From assembly GCF_023337795.1 (NCBI RefSeq), contig NZ_JALIRS010000013.1, positions 1 through 64,000 on the forward strand: a DNA stretch of 64,000 bases, given 5' to 3'. The notes below the pieces were generated by a model. It was not told the DNA's origin. It worked only from the letters and a program-made list of their open reading frames with translations, and did not search any database. Numbering within the stretch: position 1 is the stretch's first letter; the number at the start of each line of letters is the position of its first letter. This DNA comes from Lysinibacillus sp. BPa_S21 (GTDB lineage: Bacteria; Bacillota; Bacilli; Bacillales_A; Planococcaceae). This document shows, piece by piece, positions 18,036-26,167 of this stretch. Position numbers and translations under genes: made by a program.

Positions 18036-18070
18036 GAAAGAGCCTATCAATAGTTGCTCTTTCTTTTTTC
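18036..18070 (+). terminator. Terminator after the rhodanese gene
   Basis: GAAAGAGC pairs with GCTCTTTC over a 12-nt loop, followed by a T run. It also lies just beyond the end of the convergent gene. Confidence 0.8.
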
Positions 18071-18076
18071 TTGTTC

Positions 18077-18472
18077 TTATTTTTTTAGTGAGTTCATGAT
18101 AAGGCTAAAGTTTTTTTCGAAATTCTTGTATGGATTAACATTTTTTTGCCCGCGAATCTTTGAAGTGTAACTAGCAAAGTTTAAACCAGCACCGTAAATT
18201 TGTAATGCGCCATTCGCAAGATCTCCTTTCTTAAGAAGTTCAATACCTTCCTTTAAGAAGTTTTCGCTCTCATCTAAGTGACATTCAGTAATGTTTTTAT
18301 CGCCACTGTGAAATAACTTTAAGTTTTCAATGATTTTATTTGCCGTATCTTCTCCTATAGAAGCGTCTACATTGATTAATATTTGGTTTATCGGTTTTAC
18401 TAGCTGAGCATATAGGCTATCATAATTTTCGCATGTTTCAGCAATTGCGTTTCTTAGCTCTTTTGTGTCCAT
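18077..18472 (-). CDS. Protein of unknown function
   Basis: A 131-residue soluble, helical, acidic protein starting at ATG 18472, which is preceded by AGGAGAAGAG on the minus strand. The open frame continues 23 codons upstream but without a ribosome site. There is no signal peptide, membrane span or motif that I recognise (ENFLKEGIELLKKGDLANGALQIYGAGLNFA reads like a helical hairpin repeat). It is convergent with the rhodanese gene and divergent from the leader-ORF/EamA unit. Confidence 0.6.
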   Translation of the reverse strand: MDTKELRNAIAETCENYDSLYAQLVKPINQILINVDASIGEDTANKIIENLKLFHSGDKNITECHLDESENFLKEGIELLKKGDLANGALQIYGAGLNFASYTSKIRGQKNVNPYKNFEKNFSLIMNSLKK

Positions 18473-18605
18473 CGTCTCTTCTCCTATCTTTTGATTTTGT
18501 CCTACCCTTACATTGTATGAACGCCCAAACTTATCTAGCATTAATATTCTTGTGCATGAATATTCAGAAATATGTTACAATTAAATCCGTTAAGGAGGGA
18601 TAAGT

Positions 18606-18647
18606 ATGTATCGAACGATTGCACCCCCAGCAATGTCTTTACAGTAG
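18606..18647 (+). CDS. Candidate 13-residue leader peptide before the EamA gene
   Basis: AAGGAGGG (18592-18599) sits 6 nt before an ATG opening a 13-codon frame, MYRTIAPPAMSLQ, ending TAG (18645-18647). This is a better ribosome site than that of the exporter gene downstream. The stop codon lies inside a palindrome that can also pair with a distal arm. A Pro-Pro pair falls mid-peptide. The layout resembles attenuation leaders of resistance genes. It is inferred only. Confidence 0.5.
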   Translation: MYRTIAPPAMSLQ

Positions 18648-18703
18648 AATCTACTGTTTAGGCATTCGATAAATGCTTGCTAATTCTCAATAGATTCTAC
18701 TGT
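18641..18703 (+). promoter_or_regulatory. Overlapping alternative hairpins between leader ORF and EamA gene
   Basis: ACAGTAGA-A-TCTACTGT (18641-18657) is a perfect palindrome. Its left part, ACAGTAGAATCT, can instead pair with AGATTCTACTGT at 18692-18703, enclosing a GCATT...AATGC hairpin. The two structures are mutually exclusive, which is the hallmark of an attenuator or of translational switching. Confidence 0.5.
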
Positions 18704-18743
18704 ATATCGAAGACTTTATACATGTAGAAAGTAGGAATTAGAA

Positions 18744-19613
18744 ATGAGCGGAAAACTATCTTTTATTTTATCAATGGTTATTTTTGGCGCTGTCGGTGTT
18801 TTTGCAAAATATATTAAGTTACCTTCAAGTGAAATTGCCTTTTGGATGAGTCTCATTGGCGCTTGTTTTTTACTATTGATGTTCTTTTATAAAAAAGAAA
18901 GATTTACGAAAACTACAGTTTTGCAAAACAAATGGCCATTAGTACTTTCGAGCTTAGCCTTATGTGGTAATTGGATTTTTCTTTTCCAAGCGTACAAGGA
19001 AACAACCATCGCAAATGCAGCTCTTAGCTACTATTTTGCTCCAGTACTAGTGATTTGTTTATCACCGATCGTTTTGAAAGAGAAAATAGTAGTAAGAAAA
19101 ATTTTTTATGTTTGTGTTGCACTAGTAGGGCTGTTTTTTATTGTCCAAAGTCAAACTACCGAAACGAGTGGACATTATATCGGTATTATCTATGGGCTTA
19201 TTGCAGCTTGCTTCTATACAATAGTGACATTCACCAATAAGTATATTCGTGGATTAAAAGAGCCAAATAATACGATTATTCAACTTGCTTTAGCAGCGTT
19301 ATTTCTTGCCATTTATCTTTTTGGGACTAATGGGTTCCAAATAGTTCAAATCGATATAAAATCAATTAGTTTACTTATAGCATTGGGCATTGTCCATGCT
19401 GGAATAGGCTTCTATTTGTTCTTTTTTGGAATGCGTCATCTAAAAGGGCAAAGTATAGCTATTTTAAGCTATATTGATCCACTAACATCATTAGTAATTT
19501 CGACGATGATTCTAGGAGAGAAAATGACGGCCCTACAAATATTAGGCGCTATCCTTTTACTTGGCGCAACATTTCTGAGTGAAATAGATAAAACAAAGCG
19601 AATTTCACAATAG
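18744..19613 (+). CDS. EamA-family (drug/metabolite superfamily) transporter
   Basis: A 289-residue membrane protein with about ten hydrophobic segments arranged as two EamA repeats. The second-repeat signature region SYIDPLTSLVISTMILGEKMTALQILGAILLLGATFLSE is typical. Such proteins export amino acids, metabolites or small drugs, and the substrate cannot be read from sequence. It has only a modest ribosome site (agtaggaatt) and follows a candidate leader peptide and alternative hairpins, suggesting inducible translation. Confidence 0.85.
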   Translation: MSGKLSFILSMVIFGAVGVFAKYIKLPSSEIAFWMSLIGACFLLLMFFYKKERFTKTTVLQNKWPLVLSSLALCGNWIFLFQAYKETTIANAALSYYFAPVLVICLSPIVLKEKIVVRKIFYVCVALVGLFFIVQSQTTETSGHYIGIIYGLIAACFYTIVTFTNKYIRGLKEPNNTIIQLALAALFLAIYLFGTNGFQIVQIDIKSISLLIALGIVHAGIGFYLFFFGMRHLKGQSIAILSYIDPLTSLVISTMILGEKMTALQILGAILLLGATFLSEIDKTKRISQ

Positions 19614-19692
19614 TAAACTAACAAGAAGCCTTTTGTAGATATCCAAATTTAGAAATATTTTTGATGTTTAGGTTTTCGGAAAAATTAAAACA

Positions 19693-19721
19693 TTGACACA
19701 AAAAACACTTTGCCGTAGATT
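19693..19721 (+). promoter_or_regulatory. Promoter of the riboswitch-cobT unit
   Basis: TTGACA (19693-19698), a 17-bp spacer, then TAGATT (19716-19721), just before the cobalamin aptamer. Confidence 0.7.
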
Positions 19722-19734
19722 TAAAGTAATTGCA

Positions 19735-19967
19735 TAAAAGCATTAGGTGCCCATTGCGGGAGAATAGGGAATAAAGTGAAAAGCTTTAGCGGTCCCACCA
19801 CTGTAAAAGAGAGTTTCATAGAGAATGCCACTAGCATCGTGCTGGGAAGGTTCTATGAAATGTTGAAATTGAGCCAGGAGACCTGCCTATCTGCTTCGTA
19901 TTATATAGACGATGGAAAAGTCTGTAGTTTATTTGTTATGAATAAACTACAGGCTTTTTATTTTTTT
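19735..19967 (+). ncRNA. Cobalamin (adenosylcobalamin-type) riboswitch with terminator
   Basis: Conserved aptamer elements appear in order: ttaggtgccc, gcgggagaataggga, gtgaaaagc, agcggtcccaccactgtaa, gccact...gggaagg, and the B12 box agccaggagacctgcc (19872-19887). A strong terminator follows (19918-19933 pairs with 19941-19956, then a T run), so B12 binding should terminate transcription before cobT. The 65-codon open frame across it is a shadow. Confidence 0.95.
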
Positions 19968-20018
19968 CTCTAAATCATTCTTCGAGTAACAAGGGCAAAA
20001 AAGAAAGGGGAAATTTTC

Positions 20019-21074
20019 ATGCAATTATTACAACAAACGATTCAAAACATTCAAAGTGCTGACCACAAAATGATGGAGGCAGCAAGGGAACGCATAGATG
20101 CACTTTGCAAGCCGCCTAGTAGTTTAGGGAAGCTGGAGACTCTAGCTGTGCAATTATCAGGAATTACAGGCGAACTATTTCCTGCAATTGATCATAAAGC
20201 GATGATTGTTTGTGCCGCAGATCATGGTGTTTGTGATGAAGGGGTGACCTCAAATCCACAAAATGTGACGGTCTTTCAAACATTAAACTTCCCTAGAGGA
20301 GGAACTGGTGTCTGTGCTATCGCAAAAATCACAGATGCTAAAATTGTCACAGTAGATGTTGGCGTAAAAGAGGATATTCCACATGATGCGGGTGTCATTA
20401 TTAAAAAAATTAAATACGGAACGGACAATATGGCAAAAGGTCCTGCTATGTCAAGGGAAGAAGCCATTCAATCCATTGAAGTAGGAATTGAAGTAGCTTC
20501 GGAAGAAATCCAAAAAGGGGTCAATGTACTCGGGACAGGTGAAATGGGCATTGGTAATACAACACCGAGTGCTGCCATATTATCGGTTCTTCGCGAATGT
20601 CATCCGAATGAAGTAACAGGCTTTGGCGCAGGTGTTGGACCAGGGGGAATAGCGCATAAAGTAGAAGTCATTCACAATGCTATTGCATTAAACAAACCAA
20701 ATCGTCAGGATGCAATAGATATTCTTGCGAAAGTCGGAGGGTTAGAAATAGGTGCTATGGCTGGGGTAATACTTGCTGCTGCTGCACATCGCAAACCTGT
20801 TGTTATTGATGGCTTTATTTCTACCATCGCTGCCCTTATCGCTTTCGAACTCGAACCAAACGTCAAAGACTATATTATTCCTTCGCACGCCTCAGAAGAA
20901 CCAGGTGCTAAAATTGCCGCTGAAATGCTCGGAATTGAACCGATGCTACAAATGAATATGCGATTGGGAGAGGGCTCTGGTGCAGCGTTAGCCTTTCCTA
21001 TTTTGGACGCAGCTTGCTCGATGATGAAAAATATGGCTACTTTAGAAGAAGCTACGTTGTTGTTGAAAAAGTAA
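20019..21074 (+). CDS. cobT: Nicotinate-nucleotide--dimethylbenzimidazole phosphoribosyltransferase
   Basis: A 351-residue enzyme that activates the lower ligand of cobalamin by making alpha-ribazole phosphate from dimethylbenzimidazole and nicotinate mononucleotide. Family motifs include AADHGVCDEGVTSNP near the start, GTGEMGIGNTTPSAA in the middle, and the C-terminal MRLGEGSGAA with catalytic Glu E318. No other cobalamin gene is nearby, so in this window it is a lone late-assembly or salvage step. Expression is controlled by the upstream riboswitch. Confidence 0.96.
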   Translation: MQLLQQTIQNIQSADHKMMEAARERIDALCKPPSSLGKLETLAVQLSGITGELFPAIDHKAMIVCAADHGVCDEGVTSNPQNVTVFQTLNFPRGGTGVCAIAKITDAKIVTVDVGVKEDIPHDAGVIIKKIKYGTDNMAKGPAMSREEAIQSIEVGIEVASEEIQKGVNVLGTGEMGIGNTTPSAAILSVLRECHPNEVTGFGAGVGPGGIAHKVEVIHNAIALNKPNRQDAIDILAKVGGLEIGAMAGVILAAAAHRKPVVIDGFISTIAALIAFELEPNVKDYIIPSHASEEPGAKIAAEMLGIEPMLQMNMRLGEGSGAALAFPILDAACSMMKNMATLEEATLLLKK

Positions 21075-21126
21075 CTTTATTAATTTTCGGGTGCTTATTG
21101 TCGCTGCCGTGGATAGATAAATAAGA

Positions 21127-21163
21127 AATAACAAGCCCAAATTTGATATTTGGGCTTGTTATT
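21127..21163. terminator. Bidirectional terminator between cobT and the TRIC-like gene
   Basis: A 16-bp perfect stem, AATAACAAGCCCAAAT with its complement, around a 5-nt loop. A/T-rich arms serve both convergent genes. Confidence 0.85.
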
Positions 21164-21177
21164 ATGCAACAGTATAA

Positions 21178-21783
21178 CTATGCTCGATTCAACCTCCGCA
21201 ACGGTAATCGCCATTTCTTCATATAGGAAAGTATTCTTAGTACTGTGATCACACCAAATAATACATATAAAAAGAGATCCCCTGAAAATAGTTGAAGTCC
21301 GATGATAAGCCCAGCTAGTGCTGCCCAAACACCATAGATTTCATCACGGAGGACTAATGGTTGTCGTCTAGCTAATAAATCGCGAATAATTCCACCACCT
21401 GACCCTGTTAAGACAGCAGCTACAATAACCGCGCTAATTGGCATGTCGAGCTTTACAGCATACAGAGCACCTTGAATCGCAAATGCAGATAATCCAATAG
21501 CATCAGTGATATTGCCCCAGCGATGCCAATGTTGAATAAGTCGATGCGGAAATAAGAAAAAAATTGTAATGGCTGCAATGGCAATTTGAAACATCATATC
21601 CTGCCCCCACAGTGTAGTTACAGGTAACCCTATCAATAGATTTCGTATAGCTCCACCACCGAATGCGGTTACGATACCGAGTATATAGACACCGAATAAA
21701 TCGTATTCTTCCTCCATTGCAATTATTGCCCCGGAAATAGCAAAGGCGATTGTTCCAATGATACTAAAAACCTCCCAAGCCAA
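21178..21783 (-). CDS. TRIC-like / UPF0126 membrane protein (YvgT type)
   Basis: A membrane protein of about 201 residues with seven hydrophobic segments. The two internally repeated glycine motifs, AFGGGAIRNLLIG and GSGGGIIRDLLA, are the mark of UPF0126 proteins, which are related to TRIC cation channels. Start choice: TTG at 21783 has AAGGGGTG 6 nt upstream and gives the MAWEVFSIIG start seen in relatives. The in-frame GTG at 21792 overlaps that ribosome site. The physiological ion is unknown. Confidence 0.85.
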   Translation of the reverse strand: MAWEVFSIIGTIAFAISGAIIAMEEEYDLFGVYILGIVTAFGGGAIRNLLIGLPVTTLWGQDMMFQIAIAAITIFFLFPHRLIQHWHRWGNITDAIGLSAFAIQGALYAVKLDMPISAVIVAAVLTGSGGGIIRDLLARRQPLVLRDEIYGVWAALAGLIIGLQLFSGDLFLYVLFGVITVLRILSYMKKWRLPLRRLNRA

Positions 21784-21820
21784 CCCTGTCACCCCTTAGT
21801 TGAATAAATCATTTTGTTTT

Positions 21821-21852
21821 CATTCAGTAGGTGTTTGGACACCTACTGAATG
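21821..21852. repeat. Perfect 14-bp inverted repeat upstream of the TRIC-like gene
   Basis: CATTCAGTAGGTGT and its exact complement flank a 4-nt loop (ttgg). No T run follows on either strand, so it does not look like an intrinsic terminator. It lies about 40 bp before the TTG start of the minus-strand gene. The outer 18 nt recur at 13262-13279. Confidence 0.75.
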
Positions 21853-22046
21853 AAGATAAAGCCTCCGTACGCAATTTCGTCCAGAAAAAATTGATGTTGT
21901 TGTAAATAAAAATCAGGAAATACTTCTTTTTGGTATATAAGAGTTATTACAAAGAAAGTAACGCCTTATAATTTGGAATTATCCGACATTAAATAACGGG
22001 CGTGTTGATTAGGAAAAAATAGGTTTATTATGTATTCCCATTTTAA

Positions 22047-22149
22047 CTGATTGTAGCGAAGGGCTACTCGACGCTCGCCCGCAGGAAGCTTTGCTCTGCG
22101 CGAAAGCGAAGCGTCAGCGACAAAGCGAGTAGCCCGTAGCGGAAATCAG
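22047..22149 (+). repeat. Dispersed palindromic element, copy D (divergent arms)
   Basis: The ends are CTGATT and AATCAG and the inner arms GGGCTACTCG and CGAGTAGCCC, both different from other copies yet still perfectly complementary. The interior keeps cgcccgcaggaagc and gcgaaagcgaagcgtcagc. With the TRIC upstream palindrome, this accounts for the gene-free stretch 21784-22349. The rest of the stretch shows nothing I can name. Confidence 0.85.
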
Positions 22150-22349
22150 CCTCTTCAAATTAATTTGGATGTATAAAAAATGGTTTTTAACACACCTAAT
22201 TAAATAACTTATTATAACAAAGAAAAATAGTTTAAGTTTGCAATTTGAACTTTGCAAGAAATGCAATCAGAAACGAAAGCAATTTTTGCAGGCAGGCTCA
22301 CAAATTGTTAAGATAAGATTTGAACAAATGTGAAATGGAGAAGAACAGT

Positions 22350-23600
22350 ATGACTTTTACAACCAATCTAACAGAAGAGACATTAGCATTAGCTGCTAAA
22401 ATAGAAGCAAAGGTACGCCCTTTTCATGCAAAGGTAGAAGAAATGGCGTTCTTCAATCAACAAAAAGTGCTTGCTGCGTTCCGTAAGCATCAAGTAAGTG
22501 ATTATCATCTGCACCCATCTAACGGTTATGGCTATGATGATGAGGGGCGTGACAATTTAGAACGTGTTTATGCAGAGGTCTTTGGAGCGGAGGCTGCCAT
22601 TGTACGTCCGCAAATTATTTCTGGTACACATGCAATCACACTTAGCTTATTCGGAGTGTTACGTCCTGGTGATGAATTACTTTATATTTCGGGTCAGCCG
22701 TATGATACATTGCAATCAATCGTCGATGGTGGAGACAAGGATACTGGCTCGTTAAAAGATTATAAAATCGGTTATAGCCATGTGGATTTAATCGATAATC
22801 AAAAGATCGATTGGAAAGGCGTTGCGGCTGCCATTACAGCAAACACAAAAATGATTGCTATCCAGCGTTCGAAAGGCTATGCAACACGCCCATCCTTTAC
22901 CATTTCGCAAATTACAGAAATGTGTGTAAAGATCCGTGAATTAGCACCAGATGCAATTATTTTTGTTGATAATTGCTACGGTGAATTTGTTGAGGCGCAG
23001 GAACCGACAGAAGTTGGGGCTGATTTAATGGCAGGCTCGCTCATTAAAAATCCTGGTGGAGGCTTAGCAAAAATTGGTGGTTATATTGCGGGTCGTGCGG
23101 ATTTAGTAGAGAAATGTGCTTATCGTATGACATCACCAGGTATTGGTGCTGAAGCAGGAGCAACATTAAATACACTTGGTGATTTCTATCAAGGATTTTT
23201 CCTTGCCCCACATGTTGTATCGCAAGCTTTAAAAGGTGCTATTTTCACAGCTGCTATGCTAGGAGAAATTGGCATGAATACATCACCAAGATATGATGCT
23301 AATCGTACGGATTTAATTCAATCGGTTTCTTTCCAAACTGCGGAACAAATGATTGCTTTTTGTCGTGAAATTCAAGCAAATTCACCAATTAATGCGCATT
23401 ATGCACCGGAGCCAGCGTATATGCCTGGCTATGAGGATGATGTCATCATGGCAGCTGGAACATTCATCCAAGGTTCAAGTATTGAGCTTACGGCAGACGG
23501 TCCTATTCGTCCGCCATTTACAGCATTTATTCAAGGCGGGTTAACATACGAGCACGTAAAGTTTGCTATTTGCAGTGCTGTTCAAAAAATCCAAAAATAA
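22350..23600 (+). CDS. ynbB: PLP-dependent YnbB-type protein (methionine gamma-lyase/aluminium-resistance family)
   Basis: A 416-residue fold-type I PLP enzyme of the Met_gamma_lyase_2 family. GSLIKNPGGGLA contains the candidate PLP lysine. HPSNGYGYDDEGRDNLERVYAEVFGAEAA near the N-terminus and FVDNCYGEFVE are family blocks. The reaction is not established, and the aluminium-resistance name is historical. ATG 22350 is preceded by TGGAGAAG. The open frame begins 10 codons earlier at a TTG without a ribosome site. It is directly upstream of glnRA, as in B. subtilis. Confidence 0.9.
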   Translation: MTFTTNLTEETLALAAKIEAKVRPFHAKVEEMAFFNQQKVLAAFRKHQVSDYHLHPSNGYGYDDEGRDNLERVYAEVFGAEAAIVRPQIISGTHAITLSLFGVLRPGDELLYISGQPYDTLQSIVDGGDKDTGSLKDYKIGYSHVDLIDNQKIDWKGVAAAITANTKMIAIQRSKGYATRPSFTISQITEMCVKIRELAPDAIIFVDNCYGEFVEAQEPTEVGADLMAGSLIKNPGGGLAKIGGYIAGRADLVEKCAYRMTSPGIGAEAGATLNTLGDFYQGFFLAPHVVSQALKGAIFTAAMLGEIGMNTSPRYDANRTDLIQSVSFQTAEQMIAFCREIQANSPINAHYAPEPAYMPGYEDDVIMAAGTFIQGSSIELTADGPIRPPFTAFIQGGLTYEHVKFAICSAVQKIQK

Positions 23601-23606
23601 GTAACG

Positions 23607-23644
23607 AAAAACTATTCAAAATTTCCGTTTTGAATAGTTTTTTC
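23607..23644 (+). terminator. Terminator after ynbB
   Basis: AAAACTATTCAAAA pairs with TTTTGAATAGTTTT, followed by T's. It separates ynbB from glnRA transcription. Confidence 0.85.
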
Positions 23645-23689
23645 TTATGGATGAAAGAAGATGATATTTTATAAATGTCATTTATATAA

Positions 23690-23810
23690 GTTGATTGGAG
23701 TGAGGCTTAGCGACTTCTTGGGGATTAGCGTTAGGGGAACGAAGGCTAAGAGCATCACATCCTGTGATAACGCCTTCGTGACCAACATCGTGTTGGCCAC
23801 GGAAATCAAC
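23690..23810 (+). repeat. Dispersed palindromic element, copy E (lacks right inner arm)
   Basis: GTTGATT (23690-23696) to AATCAAC (23804-23810). The nested hairpin module is intact, but the gacgccccc and gcgaaagcg modules and the right inner arm are deleted. The orphan left arm has drifted to GGCTTAGCG. It lies between the ynbB terminator and the glnR promoter, in direct orientation with copy F. Confidence 0.85.
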
Positions 23811-23878
23811 CCCACACTAGAATAGTAAGTTTAGTTTTTTACAATTTTTCATCATTTCAAAAAAATTATTTTATTCCA

Positions 23879-23931
23879 TGTTAGGAAACCTTACATGAAC
23901 TGTTGACAGTGTGAATTATTCGTTATATTAT
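23879..23931 (+). promoter_or_regulatory. GlnR operator and promoter of glnRA
   Basis: TGTTAGGAAACCTTACA (23879-23895) matches the GlnR/TnrA consensus TGTNA-N7-TNACA at every fixed base. It lies just upstream of TTGACA (23903-23908), a 17-bp spacer and TATTAT (23926-23931). This is the autoregulatory layout of B. subtilis glnRA. Confidence 0.88.
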
Positions 23932-23955
23932 TAGCAGGTATTGGAGGGGACTTAA

Positions 23956-24330
23956 ATGAGTCGTGAAATTAGACGAACTATGCCGTTATTATCAATGAAT
24001 ATCGTAATGCAATTGACCGAGCTTTCGGCACGTCAGATTCGTTATTATGAAGAACACCATTTAATTGAGCCGCACCGAACAGAAGGCAACCGTCGAATGT
24101 TTTCATTAAATGACGTCGATACATTGCTGGAAATTAAAGATTACTTGGAACAGGGCATGAACATGGCAAAAATTAAAAAGCTGTTCGCTAAAAAGAATGA
24201 ACCTGTTTCAACAGATGAACCTAATTTAAGTGACTCAGAATTACGTCGCATTATGCGTGAGGAAATGCTTCAAGCACAACGCATGCAAAAATCATCCATC
24301 CGTCGTGGGGATTTATCTCGATTCTATTAA
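23956..24330 (+). CDS. glnR: MerR-family nitrogen repressor GlnR
   Basis: A 124-residue regulator. The N-terminal MerR winged helix-turn-helix contains SARQIRYYEEHHLIEPHRTEGNRRMFS. The short C-terminal tail ends RGDLSRFY, the region that in B. subtilis senses feedback-inhibited glutamine synthetase. It represses glnRA and other nitrogen genes when glutamine is plentiful. A TTGGAGGGG ribosome site precedes the ATG. The perfect operator upstream indicates autoregulation. Confidence 0.95.
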   Translation: MSREIRRTMPLLSMNIVMQLTELSARQIRYYEEHHLIEPHRTEGNRRMFSLNDVDTLLEIKDYLEQGMNMAKIKKLFAKKNEPVSTDEPNLSDSELRRIMREEMLQAQRMQKSSIRRGDLSRFY

Positions 24331-24376
24331 TAAAAGGCAACATCACCAAAAGTAGTGGATGACTTTTGTTAAATAA

Positions 24377-24603
24377 GTTGATTGAAGTGGAGGCTGGGCG
24401 ACTCCTTGGGGATTAGCGTCACAGATGAGACCCTGGAGCGAGCACATAGAGGAACGAAGGCTAAGAGCATCACATCCTGTGATAACGCCTTCGTGACCAA
24501 CCTCGTGTTGGCCCAAGCGGCTCATCGGACGCCCCCAGGAAGCTCTGCTCTGCGCGAAAGCGAAGCGTCAGCGGCAAAGCGCCCAGTTGGAACGGAAATC
24601 AAC
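24377..24603 (+). repeat. Dispersed palindromic element, copy F, inside the glnR-glnA interval
   Basis: GTTGATT (24377-24383) to AATCAAC (24597-24603). The inner arms GGCTGGGCG and CGCCCAGTT stay paired only if two G-U pairs form, which works in RNA of the glnRA sense. All modules are present: gagaccctggagcg, the nested hairpin, gacgcccccaggaagc and gcgaaagcgaagcg. No terminator or promoter was seen in this interval, so glnRA read-through RNA should contain the element. Confidence 0.85.
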
Positions 24604-24710
24604 CACACGTTTTGGTGATGATCCAATAAAAAGGCAATATTATTCATGTCTTTATTAATAGAGTAGGGTAATGATAAAAAGCTAGACAATTTATAGGAGT
24701 GTGGAAAACT

Positions 24711-26045
24711 GTGGGTAAATACACTAAAGAGGACATTAAACGTCTAATCGAAGAAAAAAACGTAAGCTTTATTCGTCTACAATTTACAGATATTCTTGGC
24801 ACTATCAAAAACGTTGAGATTCCTGTAAGCCAATTAGACAAAGCACTAGAAAACAAAATGATGTTTGATGGCTCATCCATTGAAGGCTTCGTACGTATCG
24901 AAGAATCAGATATGTATTTATATCCTGATTTAGATTCTTTCGTAGTGTTCCCTTGGACTTCTGAAAAAGGGAAAGTAGCACGTTTCATCTGTGATGTATA
25001 CACTGCTAAAGGCGAGCCATTTGCTGGTGACCCACGAAACAACTTAAAACGCATCCTTAAGAAAATGGAAGATATGGGATTCTCAAGCTTCAATTTAGGA
25101 CCTGAGCCAGAATTCTTCTTATTCAAATTAGATGCAAAAGGTGAACCGACATTAGAAGTAAATGACCATGGTGGTTACTTCGACTTAGCACCAACTGATC
25201 TTGGTGAAAACTGCCGTCGTGATATCGTATTAGAGCTAGAAGAAATGGGCTTCGAAATTGAAGCATCTCACCATGAGGTAGCTCCAGGACAACACGAAAT
25301 TGACTTTAAATATGCAGACGCAATTACAGCTTGTGACAATATCCAAACGTTCAAATTAGTTGTTAAAACAATTGCTCGTAAACACGGTCTACATGCTACA
25401 TTTATGCCAAAACCATTATTCGGTGAAGCTGGCTCTGGTATGCACTTCAACGTTTCATTATTCAAAGGGAAAGAGAATGCATTCTACGATGAATCTACTG
25501 AACTAGGTCTTTCAGAAACAGCAATGCAATTCATGGCAGGTGTCCTTGCTCACGTTCAAGGCTTCACTGCTGTGACAAACCCAACAGTTAACTCTTATAA
25601 ACGTCTTGTACCGGGTTATGAAGCACCATGTTATGTAGCATGGTCTGCTCAAAACCGTTCACCACTTATCCGTATCCCTTCAGCACGTGGTCTTTCAACT
25701 CGTGTAGAAGTACGTTCAGTGGACCCATCTGCTAATCCATATTTAGCGATGGCTGTTATTTTAGAAGCTGGACTTGAAGGTATTCGCCGTAGCTTAACAC
25801 CACCAGCTGCTATTAACCGTAACATCTATGTGATGTCTGATGAAGAGCGTAAAGCGAATGGTATCGCAAACTTACCACCAGCACTTGATGATGCTCTAGC
25901 ATTACTTGCTAAGGATGAAGTAGCTCAAGCAGCTTTAGGTGAGCATATCTATGCAAACTTTAAAGAAGCAAAAGAAATCGAGTTCGACATGTACCGTACA
26001 ACAGTACACCAATGGGAACGCGATCAATATTTAAAAATGTACTAA
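24711..26045 (+). CDS. glnA: Type I glutamine synthetase (GSI-alpha)
   Basis: Makes glutamine from glutamate, ammonia and ATP. With the GTG start at 24711 the protein has 444 residues, the length I recall for B. subtilis, and R62 (EGFVRIEES) falls at the position tied to glutamine feedback inhibition in Gram-positive enzymes. Metal and substrate motifs include [20 protein letters not shown], the [17 protein letters not shown] block, and the VPGYEAPCY loop. There is no adenylylation-site loop of the GSI-beta type. AGGAG lies about 11 nt before GTG. The open frame also has a GTG 4 codons earlier, overlapping that site. Confidence 0.97.
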   Translation: MGKYTKEDIKRLIEEKNVSFIRLQFTDILGTIKNVEIPVSQLDKALENKMMFDGSSIEGFVRIEESDMYLYPDLDSFVVFPWTSEKGKVARFICDVYTAKGEPFAGDPRNNLKRILKKMEDMGFSSFNLGPEPEFFLFKLDAKGEPTLEVNDHGGYFDLAPTDLGENCRRDIVLELEEMGFEIEASHHEVAPGQHEIDFKYADAITACDNIQTFKLVVKTIARKHGLHATFMPKPLFGEAGSGMHFNVSLFKGKENAFYDESTELGLSETAMQFMAGVLAHVQGFTAVTNPTVNSYKRLVPGYEAPCYVAWSAQNRSPLIRIPSARGLSTRVEVRSVDPSANPYLAMAVILEAGLEGIRRSLTPPAAINRNIYVMSDEERKANGIANLPPALDDALALLAKDEVAQAALGEHIYANFKEAKEIEFDMYRTTVHQWERDQYLKMY

Positions 26046-26052
26046 AATTAGT

Positions 26053-26088
26053 AAACCGAGTACCTAGTAAAAGGTGCTCGGTTTTTCT
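26053..26088 (+). terminator. Terminator after glnA
   Basis: AAACCGAGTACC pairs with GGTGCTCGGTTT, followed by TTT. Confidence 0.85.
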
Positions 26089-26167
26089 AATGAAATGAGC
26101 GTTAAATAGTAAACCACATTATAGAGTAAATATGCGATGAGGTATTTTTATCCTCATCGCATATTTA

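Noticed and set aside
19776-19973. 65-codon ORF upstream of cobT
   Set aside because: It coincides with the cobalamin riboswitch aptamer and terminator.
21821-21852. Intrinsic terminator for the TRIC-like gene or cobT
   Set aside because: The perfect hairpin is upstream of the gene, not downstream, and lacks a T run on either strand.
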